This document shows positions 32,796-41,232 of a stretch of 64,000 nt of DNA, piece by piece. Under the pieces are notes generated by a model, which did not search any database, was not told the origin of the DNA, and saw only the letters and a list, made by a program, of their open reading frames with translations. Each line of letters opens with the position of its first letter. Position 1 is the first letter of the stretch. Location: NCBI RefSeq assembly GCF_006874475.1, contig NZ_VIRM01000021.1, positions 62,001-126,000 on the forward strand. Reading direction: 5' to 3'. The translations under genes and the position numbers were made by a program. This stretch comes from Microbispora hainanensis (GTDB lineage Bacteria > Actinomycetota > Actinomycetes > Streptosporangiales > Streptosporangiaceae).

Positions 32796-34334
32796 GTGCC
32801 TCTGACCGCCTTACCCCGGCTGGTGCCGCCGATGCCGGGCGGGCGGGGGTGGTTCGGCCCGCTGGCCGTGGCCGCTTTCGGGGGGTTCCTCCGGTTCTAT
32901 CGCCTCGATGTCCCGCACGCGCTCGTCTTCGACGAGGTCTACTACGCCAAGGACGCCTATTCGCTGATCAGGTTCGGGGTCGAGCGGCAGTTCGCCGACG
33001 GCGCCGACCAGGTGTTCGTACGCGGCGGCACGGACGTGTTCAAGGCGTGCGGCACGGTCGAGGAGTGCGCCGCATACGTCGCCCACCCGCCGCTCGGCAA
33101 ATGGCTCATCGGGGCAGGAGAGTGGCTTTTCGGCGTCACGCCCTTCGGGTGGCGGTGCGTCGCCGCGCTCGCGGGCACGCTCAGCGTGCTGGTCCTGGCG
33201 CGGACCGCCCGCCGGATGACCCGCTCGACCCTCCTCGGCTGCCTCGCCGGGCTGCTGCTGGCCATCGACGGCCTGCATCTCGTGCTGTCGCGCTCCGCCC
33301 TGCTCGACATCTTCCTCATGTTCTGGGTGCTCGCGGGCTTCGCCTGCCTGGTCGCCGACCGCGACGCGGCCCGCACCCGCCTGACGGAGTGGTATCGCAC
33401 CTCCGCCCTGCTCGGGCCCCCTCCCCGGCTCGGCCTGCGGCCCTGGCGGCTGGCGGCCGGCGTGTGCCTGGGCGCGGCGTCGGCGACCAAATGGACCGGC
33501 CTGCTGTTCGTCGTGGCGTTCGGGATCATGACGCTCGTCTGGGACTGCGGGGCCCGGCGTGCCGTCGGCCTGCCCCGGCCCTGTCGGCGGGCCGCCCGCC
33601 TCGACTGGCCGCTCGGCCTCGCCTGGCTCGGCGCCGTGCCGGTCGTCGTCTACGTCGCGTCGTTCGCCGGATGGTTCGCCTCGGCCGGAGGGTGGGGCCG
33701 CAACTGGGACCGCGCGACCTCGAACGGCTGGGCCTACTTCGTCTTCGACTCGCTTCGCTCCCTGGTGGACTACCAGAGCCAGGTGTTCGGCTTCCACCAA
33801 GGGCTGAGCACGCACCACGACTACCAATCGGACCCGTGGACCTGGCCGCTGCTGTTGCGGCCCATCGCGTTCTTCTACCGGTCGCCCGGCGGCACGTGCG
33901 GCGCCGCCTCCTGCTCCCAGGAGATCCTCGGGACCGGCACCCCGGTGATCTGGTACGGCGGGCTGCTCGCGCTGGTCGCGATGGTGGCGTGGTATCTGGG
34001 GACCCGCGACTGGCGGGCCGGCGCCGTCCTGCTCGCCTACGGCGCGGGATGGCTGCCGTGGTTCTACTTCGCGCTGGCCGACGACCGCACCATGTACCTG
34101 TTCTACGCCCTTCCGGCGGTGCCGTTCATGGTCCTCGCGATCGTGCTGGCGTGCGGGCTCGTCCTCGGGCCGCCGGGCGCGCCGGCCGCGCGGCGCTCCA
34201 CGGGGGCGGCGGTGGTGGGCGCGTTCACACTGCTCGCGCTCGTGAACTTCTGGTGGCTGTCGCCCGTGCTCACCGCCGTGCCCATTCCGTACGACGCCTG
34301 GCTGAGCCGCATGCTGCTGCGCGCCTGGATCTGA
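32796..34334 (+). CDS. Dolichyl-phosphate-mannose protein mannosyltransferase (GT39)
   Basis: 512-residue polytopic enzyme that transfers mannose from polyprenyl-phosphate-mannose to Ser/Thr of secreted proteins (mycobacterial Pmt, Rv1002c, is the model). The catalytic first loop has FDEVYYAKDAYSL (about 48-60), the acidic pair of the family; HPPLGKWLIGAGEWLFG and FGWRCVAALAGT are conserved too. Eleven or so membrane helices. GTG at 32796 is the only reasonable start; codon 6 is TTA (32811-32813). The family normally works with the Sec pathway. Confidence 0.92.
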   Translation: MPLTALPRLVPPMPGGRGWFGPLAVAAFGGFLRFYRLDVPHALVFDEVYYAKDAYSLIRFGVERQFADGADQVFVRGGTDVFKACGTVEECAAYVAHPPLGKWLIGAGEWLFGVTPFGWRCVAALAGTLSVLVLARTARRMTRSTLLGCLAGLLLAIDGLHLVLSRSALLDIFLMFWVLAGFACLVADRDAARTRLTEWYRTSALLGPPPRLGLRPWRLAAGVCLGAASATKWTGLLFVVAFGIMTLVWDCGARRAVGLPRPCRRAARLDWPLGLAWLGAVPVVVYVASFAGWFASAGGWGRNWDRATSNGWAYFVFDSLRSLVDYQSQVFGFHQGLSTHHDYQSDPWTWPLLLRPIAFFYRSPGGTCGAASCSQEILGTGTPVIWYGGLLALVAMVAWYLGTRDWRAGAVLLAYGAGWLPWFYFALADDRTMYLFYALPAVPFMVLAIVLACGLVLGPPGAPAARRSTGAAVVGAFTLLALVNFWWLSPVLTAVPIPYDAWLSRMLLRAWI

Positions 34335-34337
34335 TCG

Positions 34338-35195
34338 CTAGGCGTAGACGATGAAGTCGGGATAGACGTGGACGCCGGGCCGGCCGCCGATCTCCGCCAC
34401 CGCGTCGCGGACCTGCCGCAGGTGCTCCACCGTCATCTGGAGCGGCGGCTCGTCCGGCTGATAGGTGGTGCGGATCCGGTAGTCCTCGCCCGGCGTGGTG
34501 GTCATCTCGATGTGGCAGCCGAGCACGTGGGTGACGGGGCGGTCCTCGGCGAACTTCACCAGGCGGTCGATCGTCTGCGCGAACGCCGGCCAGTCGGCGA
34601 CGTACAGCCGCCCGGGATAGACGGTGTCACCGGTCAGCAGCAGACCGGTGGCCCGGTCGTAGAAGGTCACGGCGGACTTGTGGTGTCCGGGGCTCGCCAC
34701 CGCGTCCAGGACGCGGCCGCCCAGGTCGACGGCGCCGGGCGTGTCGAGATCGTCGCCGAGGCCGAAGAACTCGCGTACGCGCTCCGGCGCGGGATCCACG
34801 ATCACCGTGTGCGGGCGGTCGCGAAACTGGCCGTCGCCCGCGATGTGGTCGCCGTGGCCGTGCGTGTGGGCGACGAGGAGCCCGTAGTCCTCGCGGGGGT
34901 GATCGGCCAGCCAGCGGTCCACGATCTCGTCCACCGTCCGGCGCAGCGGGAAGTACGCGGGTGAGGCGGTCGCGCCGGTGTCGAGCAGGAGCGCCCGGGT
35001 GTTCCCGAACATCAGGAACATGAAGGGCGCCTCGTAGTTGATCGCCTTGTTCTGGCGCAGGACGTACGTGTGCTCGTCGTAGCGGTGCACCTGGATGTCG
35101 GGGTCGGCGTTGTGCTTGGCCGACTCCGAGCCGTGGATCCACCGGACGTCGAGGTCTCCCGCACGCGGACTCGCCGGGAAGTCGATCAGTTCCAT
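34338..35195 (-). CDS. MBL-fold metallohydrolase
   Basis: 285-residue metallo-beta-lactamase-fold protein. Zinc motif HTHGHGDH (about 109-116), second-site His in SPGHHKSA, Asp in LTGDTVYPGR and the last His in LGCHIEMT. An N-terminal beta section precedes it (EHTYVLRQNKAINYEAPFMF). Function beyond hydrolase cannot be told: candidates are glyoxalase II-like thioester hydrolases or lactonases. Start ATG at 35195. Convergent with the mannosyltransferase gene, 3 bases apart. Confidence 0.82.
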   Translation of the reverse strand: MELIDFPASPRAGDLDVRWIHGSESAKHNADPDIQVHRYDEHTYVLRQNKAINYEAPFMFLMFGNTRALLLDTGATASPAYFPLRRTVDEIVDRWLADHPREDYGLLVAHTHGHGDHIAGDGQFRDRPHTVIVDPAPERVREFFGLGDDLDTPGAVDLGGRVLDAVASPGHHKSAVTFYDRATGLLLTGDTVYPGRLYVADWPAFAQTIDRLVKFAEDRPVTHVLGCHIEMTTTPGEDYRIRTTYQPDEPPLQMTVEHLRQVRDAVAEIGGRPGVHVYPDFIVYA

Positions 35196-35220
35196 GCGGG
35201 CCAGCCTAGGGAGACACGAC

Positions 35221-36069
35221 CTAGAGACGGGTGGCGGCCCGGACCAACCCGGCGACGGCCTGCGAGCGGCTGTGCGGCGGCCACGCGATCAGCGTCGTCA
35301 CCTCCGGGGCGTCCAGCACCGGCACCGCGGCGAGACCGGCGGGCAGATAGGCCCTGGCCGACTCCGGCAGCACCGCCGCGGCCCGGCCGAGCGCGATCAG
35401 CTGGAGCAGCTGCGCATGATCGCGGACCTGCGGACCGGGGCCGTCCGGGTAGGTGCCGTCGAGGTTGGGCCAGCGCGGCATCGGCAGCCCGGGCAGGGCG
35501 GTGACGTCGGCCATCAGCACGTGCGACCGGGTGGCCAGGGGATGCCCGGCCGGCAGGACGGCCACCTGCCCCTCCGTACGCAGCTCCTCGGTGTCGAACC
35601 CGGACGCCGAGTCGAACGGCCGGTGCAGCAGCGCCACGTCGGCCCGCCCGTCGCGCAGCAGGCGCTCCTGCTCGCCGATGCCGCACAGGAGCACGTCGAC
35701 GGCGACCGCGCCGGGCTCGGCGGCGTACGCGTCGAGCAGCTTGGGCAGCAGTTCGGCGGCCGCTCCGGCCTTCGTGACGAGGACCAGGCTGGGGCTGCCG
35801 GTAGCGGCGAGCGCGGTGCGGCGGGTGCGGCGCTCGGCGGCCTCGACCGCGTCGAGGGCCGCCCGGCCCTCGCGCAGCAGCACCGACCCGGCCTCGGTCA
35901 GCGTGACGGAGCGGCTCGTGCGCTCGAACAGCACCACCCCGAGCCGCCGTTCGAGCCGGCTGATCGCCCGCGACAGCGGCGGCTGCGCGATCCCGAGCCG
36001 ATGGGCGGCCCGTCCGAAGTGCATCTCCTCGGCGACGGTGACGAAATACCGCAGTTCCCGCGTCTCCAC
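35221..36069 (-). CDS. LysR family transcriptional regulator
   Basis: 282-residue regulator. HTH at 1-60 (ETRELRYFVTVAEEMHFGRA, LGIAQPPLSRAISRLERRLG, LFERTSRSVTLTEAG), then a periplasmic-binding-type co-inducer domain. GTG at 36069 gives the standard start. It is divergent from a short-chain dehydrogenase gene, with a 23-base palindrome carrying a T-N11-A core between them, the classical LysR arrangement, so it likely controls that gene in response to its substrate. Confidence 0.92.
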   Translation of the reverse strand: METRELRYFVTVAEEMHFGRAAHRLGIAQPPLSRAISRLERRLGVVLFERTSRSVTLTEAGSVLLREGRAALDAVEAAERRTRRTALAATGSPSLVLVTKAGAAAELLPKLLDAYAAEPGAVAVDVLLCGIGEQERLLRDGRADVALLHRPFDSASGFDTEELRTEGQVAVLPAGHPLATRSHVLMADVTALPGLPMPRWPNLDGTYPDGPGPQVRDHAQLLQLIALGRAAAVLPESARAYLPAGLAAVPVLDAPEVTTLIAWPPHSRSQAVAGLVRAATRL

Positions 36070-36098
36070 GCCGCCACGGTATCCCCGGGGAGCGCGGG

Positions 36099-36121
36099 AT
36101 CGATACCCGCGAGGTATCGAT
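36099..36121. promoter_or_regulatory. LysR-type operator palindrome
   Basis: Perfect inverted repeat ATCGATACC (36099-36107), spacer CGCGA, GGTATCGAT (36113-36121). The inner ATACC-N5-GGTAT contains T-N11-A, the LysR binding core. It sits between the divergent LysR start (36069) and SDR start (36176). Confidence 0.7.
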
Positions 36122-36175
36122 GGTGGACCAAACGGTGTTGGAGGTCCCGGCGGGGTCGCGGACAGGATGAGACGC

Positions 36176-36901
36176 ATGAGCGAACAGACGATCGCGCTGG
36201 TCACCGGCGCGAACAAGGGGATCGGTTATGAGATCGCGGCCGGCCTCGGCGCCCTCGGCTGGAGTGTCGGCGTCGGCGCCCGCGAGGACGAGCGCCGCGA
36301 GTCCGCGGTGGAGAAGCTGCGCGCGGCCGGCGTCGACGCGTTCGGCGTGCCGCTCGACGTGACCGACGACGCGAGCGTGGCCGCCGCCGCCGCGCTGATC
36401 GAGGAGCGCGGGGGCCGCCTCGACGTGCTCGTCAACAACGCGGCGATCACCGGGGGCATGCCGCAGACGCCCACCACGGTGGACCCCGCCACGATGCGGG
36501 CGACCGTGGAGACCAACGTGATCGGCGTCATCCGCGTCATCAACGCGATGCTGCCGCTGCTGCGCCGCTCGGCGTCGCCGCGGATCGTGAACATGTCGAG
36601 CACCGTCGGCTCTCTCACCCGGCAGACCGCTCCGGGCGTCGAGACGGGCCCGATCGCCGCCGCGTACGCGCCGTCGAAGACGTTCCTCAACGCCGTCACC
36701 GTGCAGTACGCCAAGGAGCTACAGGACACGAACATCCTGATCAACCTCGGCTGCCCGGGGTTCTGTGCGACCGACCTCAACGGCTTCCGCGGCGTCCGTA
36801 CGCCGGAACAGGGCGCGGCGATCGCGATCAAGCTGGCGACCCTGCCCGACGACGGCCCGACCGGCGGGTTCTTCGACGACGCAGGGCCGATTTCCTGGTG
36901 A
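36176..36901 (+). CDS. Short-chain dehydrogenase/reductase
   Basis: 241-residue NAD(P)-dependent oxidoreductase. Cofactor motif TGANKGIG near residue 9, NNAAITGG (NNAG-type) near 83, catalytic Ser in VNMSSTVG and YAPSK for the YxxxK pair. It resembles plant-type carbonyl reductase-like SDRs that begin ALVTGANKGIGYEIA. ATG at 36176 is chosen with GGATGAG upstream; an ATG at 36167 is also in frame. Likely induced through the divergent LysR protein. Confidence 0.88.
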   Translation: MSEQTIALVTGANKGIGYEIAAGLGALGWSVGVGAREDERRESAVEKLRAAGVDAFGVPLDVTDDASVAAAAALIEERGGRLDVLVNNAAITGGMPQTPTTVDPATMRATVETNVIGVIRVINAMLPLLRRSASPRIVNMSSTVGSLTRQTAPGVETGPIAAAYAPSKTFLNAVTVQYAKELQDTNILINLGCPGFCATDLNGFRGVRTPEQGAAIAIKLATLPDDGPTGGFFDDAGPISW

Positions 36902-36911
36902 ATCTCCGGAT

Positions 36912-36950
36912 ACGCGAAAGGCCCGGCTGGATGGACCGGGCCTTTCGCGT
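36912..36950 (+). terminator. Rho-independent terminator after SDR gene
   Basis: Perfect 15-base stem, ACGCGAAAGGCCCGG (36912-36926) with CCGGGCCTTTCGCGT (36936-36950), 9-base loop, followed by TCTTGCT. Starts 10 bases after the SDR stop and also faces the 3' end of the tRNA-Ser gene. Confidence 0.88.
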
Positions 36951-36970
36951 TCTTGCTGCTCAACCAAGCG

Positions 36971-37056
36971 CGGAGGATAGGAGATTCGAACTCCTGAGGG
37001 GTTGCCCCCAACACGCTTTCCAAGCGTGCGCCCTAGGCCAACTAGGCGAATCCTCC
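36971..37056 (-). tRNA. tRNA-Ser (anticodon GGA)
   Basis: On the minus strand the acceptor GGAGGAT pairs with ATCCTCC, discriminator G; CCA is not encoded. The anticodon stem CACGC/GCGTG encloses TTGGAAA, giving GGA, which reads UCC and UCU. The serine-type long variable arm (TTGGGGGCAACCCCTC) is present, and the T loop is TTCGAAT. Confidence 0.96.
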
Positions 37057-37144
37057 GTCGGACAGCTTAGCCCACTTTCCGGCGTGGTTTCGACTGTTGT
37101 CTCGACGGCCCGCGCACACCCGTCGAGTGGCTAGACTGTGGAAC

Positions 37145-37235
37145 GGACCCCTCGCGCGGCGTCATCCTGTGAACCTCCCCAGGGCCGGAAGGCAGCAAGG
37201 ATAAGCGGGCTCTGGCGGGTGTGCGAGGGGTCTCT
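37145..37235 (+). ncRNA. ffs: Signal recognition particle RNA, small bacterial type
   Basis: About 90-base hairpin RNA. Closing stem GACCCCTCGC pairs with GCGAGGGGTC; the conserved apical SRP54-binding part reads GCCGGAAGGCAGCAAGGATAA (split here as GCCGGAAGGC then AGCAAGGATAA) after CCTGTGAACCTCCCCAGG. It works with Ffh in co-translational membrane targeting. Its position just upstream of dnaX is conserved across actinobacteria. Ends are estimated from the stem. Confidence 0.92.
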
Positions 37236-37281
37236 CCGTTAGCGGGGTACTCCGGCCGGGTCGACCCTCCGAGGAGGCGGC

Positions 37282-39480
37282 ATGAGTCTTGCGCTGTACC
37301 GCAAGTACAGGCCCGGGACGTTCGCCGAGGTCAAGGGGCAGGAGCACGTCACCGACCCGTTGCGCCAGGCGTTGCGCAGCGGCCGGATCCATCACGCCTA
37401 TCTCTTCAGCGGTCCGCGCGGCTGCGGCAAGACCTCCAGCGCCCGCATCCTCGCCCGGTCGCTGAACTGCGAGAAAGGCCCCACGCCCGACCCCTGTGGG
37501 GAGTGCGAGTCGTGCGTCGCGCTGGCCCCCACCGGGCCCGGCCACCTCGACGTCATCGAGATCGACGCGGCGTCGCACGGCGGTGTGGACGACGCCCGCG
37601 ACCTGCGCGAACGGGCCTTCTTCGCCCCCGTCTCGGCGCGCTACAAGATCTACATCATCGACGAGGCCCACATGGTCACCCGTGAGGGCTTCAACGCGCT
37701 GCTGAAGCTGGTGGAGGAACCGCCGCCGCACCTCAAGTTCGTCTTCGCCACCACCGAGCCGGAGAAGGTCATCGGGACGATCAAGTCCCGCACGCACCAC
37801 TATCCCTTCCGGCTGATGCCGCCCGCGACCCTGCGCCGCCTCATGGAGGAGATTCTCGACTCCGAGTCCGTGCCGTACGAGCCGGCGGCGTTACCGCTGG
37901 TCGTACGGGCGGGGGCGGGATCGGCCCGCGACACCCTGTCGATCCTCGACCAGCTCCTCGCGGGCGCCGACGAGTCGGGCATCACCTATCAGCGGGCGGT
38001 GTCCCTGCTCGGCTACACGGACGGCGACCTGCTGGACGAGGTGGTCGACGCGTTCGCCAAGCGGGACGGCGCGGCCGTGTTCCACGCCGTGCACCGGGTG
38101 ATCGAGGGTGGTCACGACCCGCGCCGCTTCGCCACGGACCTGCTCGAACGCTTCCGCGACCTGGTGATCCTCTCCAACGTCCCCGAGGCCGCGGGCAGCG
38201 GCCTGCTCGACCGGCCGGCCGACGAGCTGGAGCGTCTGCAGGCGCAGGCGGCGTCGATGGGCCCCGCCGAGCTGACCCGGGCGGCCGAGGTGTTCAACGC
38301 CGGGCTGACCGAGATGCGCGGCGCGACCTCCCCCCGGCTGCTGCTGGAGCTGATGTGCGCCCGCGTGCTGCTGCCCGGGGCCGACCAGGGCGAGGCCGCG
38401 CTGCTGACCCGCCTCGAACGGCTGGAGCGCGGCGTCGCGGCCGGGACCCACACCGTCGCGCCGCCGGCTCCCGTGTCGTCCGCGGCTCCCCAGGCCCCCG
38501 TGGCTCCACAGCCCGCGACCCCGGCACCGTCTCCGACACAGGCTCCCGGCCCGGCCGCGGACGACTGGCCGACCCCCGTACGGCCCGGCGCCGGGGCGGC
38601 GTCGCCGCCTCCGCAGGCGCAGCAGGCCCAGGCACCCGCCGTGGGCGGTGGGCCGGTGCAGCAGGCGTGGCCTCGGGTGCTCGAAGCGATCAAGAACCGC
38701 CAGCGGGTGGCCTGGATGATCCTCAACGCGCAGGGCAGGCTGCTCGGCGTCGAGGGCAACGTCGTGACCGTCGGCTTCGAGAAGCCGGGCGACGTGCAGG
38801 GCTTCCTCAAGGGCAAGCGCGACGAGGTGGTGGCCGCCGCGCTCGGCGACGTGCTCGGCGGCACCTGGCGCGTCGATGTCGTCGTCGGCGGTTCGGGCCC
38901 CGGCCCTGCCGGTCCCGCCACCCGCGGGCCGTCCGGTCCGCCGGCGCCCACCCCGTCCCCCACCTCGTCCCCCACCTCGTCCCCTGCGCCGTCTTCCGCG
39001 CCCACGGCTCCACCGGCTCCGCCGGCCGCGCCCGCCGCGTCGGCTCCTACGCCCGCGCCGCCGCAGGCCGCCGCTCCCAAAACCGCCCCGGCTCCGGAGC
39101 GGAAGGCCGCCGCACCCGCGGCGTCGCCCGCCGGCACGACCGACGAGTCGTGGCCGGACGCGCCGTCCGACGACTACGACGCGCCGTCCCCGTCCCCGTC
39201 CCCGTCCCCGTCCCCGTCCCCGTCATCGTCATCGTCACGGTCCGCGCCGGGCCCGGGCCTGGCCGCGGCGCGCTCGGCGGCCAGGGCCGCCGCCCAGACC
39301 GGCCCCCGGCAGGCCTGGCCGGAGACGGTGCCCGGCCGCAAGGGCGGCGGATCCTCCCGGCCTGACGATGACGTGGACCCGCTCAACGACGACGACGCGG
39401 ACGTCAGCGAGCTGTCGGGCATGGCGCTGATCCAGCGCGAGCTGGGCGGTCGCGTCATCGAGGAGATCGACCACTCCTGA
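37282..39480 (+). CDS. dnaX: DNA polymerase III gamma/tau subunit
   Basis: 732-residue clamp-loader ATPase. Walker A GPRGCGKT (44-51), zinc cysteines in NCEKGPTPDPCGECESC (about 65-80), DEAH box IIDEAHM and sensor 1 FATTEPEKV. The domain III region (VFNAGLTEMRGATSPRLLLE) ends near 370. Two long Pro/Ala/Ser-rich spacers follow, around a conserved polymerase-binding domain (PRVLEAIKNRQRVAWMIL, about 465-535); the second includes PSPSPSPSPSPSPSSSSS encoded by hexanucleotide repeats at 39184-39219. TTA codon at 37891. ATG at 37282 follows GAGGAGG. No slippery frameshift site seen, so a single full-length product is expected. Confidence 0.96.
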   Translation: MSLALYRKYRPGTFAEVKGQEHVTDPLRQALRSGRIHHAYLFSGPRGCGKTSSARILARSLNCEKGPTPDPCGECESCVALAPTGPGHLDVIEIDAASHGGVDDARDLRERAFFAPVSARYKIYIIDEAHMVTREGFNALLKLVEEPPPHLKFVFATTEPEKVIGTIKSRTHHYPFRLMPPATLRRLMEEILDSESVPYEPAALPLVVRAGAGSARDTLSILDQLLAGADESGITYQRAVSLLGYTDGDLLDEVVDAFAKRDGAAVFHAVHRVIEGGHDPRRFATDLLERFRDLVILSNVPEAAGSGLLDRPADELERLQAQAASMGPAELTRAAEVFNAGLTEMRGATSPRLLLELMCARVLLPGADQGEAALLTRLERLERGVAAGTHTVAPPAPVSSAAPQAPVAPQPATPAPSPTQAPGPAADDWPTPVRPGAGAASPPPQAQQAQAPAVGGGPVQQAWPRVLEAIKNRQRVAWMILNAQGRLLGVEGNVVTVGFEKPGDVQGFLKGKRDEVVAAALGDVLGGTWRVDVVVGGSGPGPAGPATRGPSGPPAPTPSPTSSPTSSPAPSSAPTAPPAPPAAPAASAPTPAPPQAAAPKTAPAPERKAAAPAASPAGTTDESWPDAPSDDYDAPSPSPSPSPSPSPSSSSSRSAPGPGLAAARSAARAAAQTGPRQAWPETVPGRKGGGSSRPDDDVDPLNDDDADVSELSGMALIQRELGGRVIEEIDHS

Positions 39481-39656
39481 GCGCCTTCCCTGCCTGAAGA
39501 ACCGCCGCCGCATGGACGGAGACTGGTGGGGTAACCGGTGTTCGTCCGCCTGCGACCCGGCGCGGAACACGTACGCACGCCGGTGCGGAACCGGGGCGGA
39601 CACCGTAGGCTCGGTCGCGACGAACACGTCGCTGGACGCTGAGGAGCGCAACCATC

Positions 39657-40007
39657 GTGAACCCAGGGGATGTCAACCTCCAGCAGTTGCTGGAGCAGGC
39701 TCAGCTGATGCAGCAGCAGCTCGTCACCGCGCAGCAGGAGCTCAGCGACGCCGAGGTCGAGGGCAGTGCCGGAGGCGGCCTGGTCGTCGCCACCGTCAAC
39801 GGCAGCGGCGAGCTTCTCGAGCTCGAGATCAGCCCGCTGGCCATCGACGCGAGCGACCCGGAGGAGACCGCGCAGACGATCGCGGACCTCGTGCTCGCCG
39901 CCGTGCGGGACGCCGTACGCGCCGCGGGGGAGCTGCAGCAGGAGAAGCTCGGCCCGCTCGCGCAGGGACTCGGGGGCGGCCTCGGCGGCCAGCTGCCGGG
40001 GTTCTAG
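39657..40007 (+). CDS. YbaB/EbfC family nucleoid-associated protein
   Basis: 116-residue DNA-binding protein of the YbaB/EbfC family: [20 protein letters not shown] helix, the [20 protein letters not shown] beta hairpin and a C-terminal helix, ending in a Gly-rich tail ([13 protein letters not shown]). Lies between dnaX and recR, its conserved place. GTG at 39657 has a modest ribosome site (GAGGAGCG about 15 bases upstream). The 176-base gap after dnaX (39481-39656) contains no gene and probably its own promoter. Confidence 0.93.
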   Translation: MNPGDVNLQQLLEQAQLMQQQLVTAQQELSDAEVEGSAGGGLVVATVNGSGELLELEISPLAIDASDPEETAQTIADLVLAAVRDAVRAAGELQQEKLGPLAQGLGGGLGGQLPGF

Positions 40008-40011
40008 AAGC

Positions 40012-40611
40012 ATGTACGAAGGGGTCGTCCAGAACCTGATCGACGAGCTCGGGCTGCTGCCCGGCGTCGGTCCCAAGAGCGCGCAGCGGATCGCGTTCCA
40101 CCTCCTCGCGGCCGACCCGGCCGACGTCAAGCGGCTCGCGCACGCGCTGCTCGAAGTGAAGGAGAAGGTGCGCTTCTGCCGCGTGTGCGGAAACGTGGCC
40201 GAAGAGGACCAGTGCCGGATCTGCCGCGACGCGCGGCGTGACCCGCACGTCATCTGCGTGGTCGAGGAGTCGAAGGACGTGGTGGCGATCGAGCGGACCC
40301 GCGAGTTCCGTGGTCGCTACCACGTGCTCGGCGGGGCGATCAGCCCGATCGACGGCGTCGGCCCGGACGACCTGAAGATCCGCGAGCTGATGACCCGGCT
40401 GGCCGACGGACAGGTGACCGAGTTGATCCTCGCGACCGACCCGAACCTCGAGGGCGAGGCGACGGCCACCTATCTGGCCAGGCTCGTCAAGCCCCTGGGA
40501 TTGAAAGTGACCCGACTGGCCAGCGGTCTGCCTGTGGGCGGTGATCTCGAGTACGCCGACGAGGTCACTCTGGGCCGCGCTTTCGAAGGACGGAGGCTGC
40601 TGGATGTCTGA
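40012..40611 (+). CDS. recR: Recombination protein RecR
   Basis: 199-residue RecR, which loads RecA at gaps with RecO and RecF. Helix-hairpin-helix [17 protein letters not shown], four-cysteine zinc finger [16 protein letters not shown] (about 57-72), Toprim start [15 protein letters not shown] and the Walker-B-like C-terminal [17 protein letters not shown]. Only 4 bases separate it from ybaB. Length is exactly typical. Confidence 0.97.
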   Translation: MYEGVVQNLIDELGLLPGVGPKSAQRIAFHLLAADPADVKRLAHALLEVKEKVRFCRVCGNVAEEDQCRICRDARRDPHVICVVEESKDVVAIERTREFRGRYHVLGGAISPIDGVGPDDLKIRELMTRLADGQVTELILATDPNLEGEATATYLARLVKPLGLKVTRLASGLPVGGDLEYADEVTLGRAFEGRRLLDV

Positions 40612-41134
40612 CGAGTGGAACGACCTGGCCGCACGCGTCGCCGGACACGCGCAGAACTTCATCGACGGCCTCACCCGCCTGGCCGGCGGTGAGGGCGGCG
40701 ACGCGACGCTGCCGCTTCTCCTGGTGGAGGTGGCCCAGGTCAGCCTCGCGGGCACCCAGCTCGGGGCCGCCCAGGACGTGATCCTCCAGGGCAACGTCGA
40801 GCCCGCGCTGAGCGAGGACCCCGACATCGACCCCCTCCGTACGGCTCTCGCCGCCCGCCTCGCCCCGGTGGACGACTACGCCGAGGTGTTCGACCCCTAC
40901 AAGGACACCGTGGTCACCCCCTACCGGCTGTCGGACGACCTCACGGCGGTGGCGGCCGACCTCATCCACGGGCTGCGGCACTACCAGGCGGGCCGTCCGC
41001 TGGAGGCGCTGTGGTGGTGGCAGTACTCCTACTTCAACACCTGGGGCAACCACGCGGGCGCGGCGCTGCGGGCCCTGCAGGCGCTCGTCGCGCACACCCG
41101 GCTGGACGTGGTGGAAGAGGGCACCGCCGTCTGA
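40604..41134 (+). CDS. DUF5063 domain protein
   Basis: 176-residue alpha-helical protein ([60 protein letters not shown]). The [14 protein letters not shown] stretch marks the DUF5063 family, which follows recR in many actinobacteria. ATG at 40604 overlaps the recR stop by 8 bases, so it is translationally coupled and may act with RecR. No function is established. Confidence 0.85.
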   Translation: MSDEWNDLAARVAGHAQNFIDGLTRLAGGEGGDATLPLLLVEVAQVSLAGTQLGAAQDVILQGNVEPALSEDPDIDPLRTALAARLAPVDDYAEVFDPYKDTVVTPYRLSDDLTAVAADLIHGLRHYQAGRPLEALWWWQYSYFNTWGNHAGAALRALQALVAHTRLDVVEEGTAV

Positions 41135-41232
41135 CCGTACGGCGGGGCGTCCACATGCTGGTCGGTGCCGGTCTCAGTTTGGGACGTCCAAGTACACTGT
41201 GAGCTCCACGTCCTGATTCGTTGGAGATTCCA

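Noticed and set aside
39184-39237. CRISPR-like array from short repeats
   Set aside because: These are contiguous 6-base units inside a coding sequence without spacers. No CRISPR repeats or cas genes occur in the window.
37282-39480. Programmed frameshift giving a short gamma form of DnaX
   Set aside because: No A-rich slippery heptamer with following hairpin was seen; expected in E. coli but not needed here.
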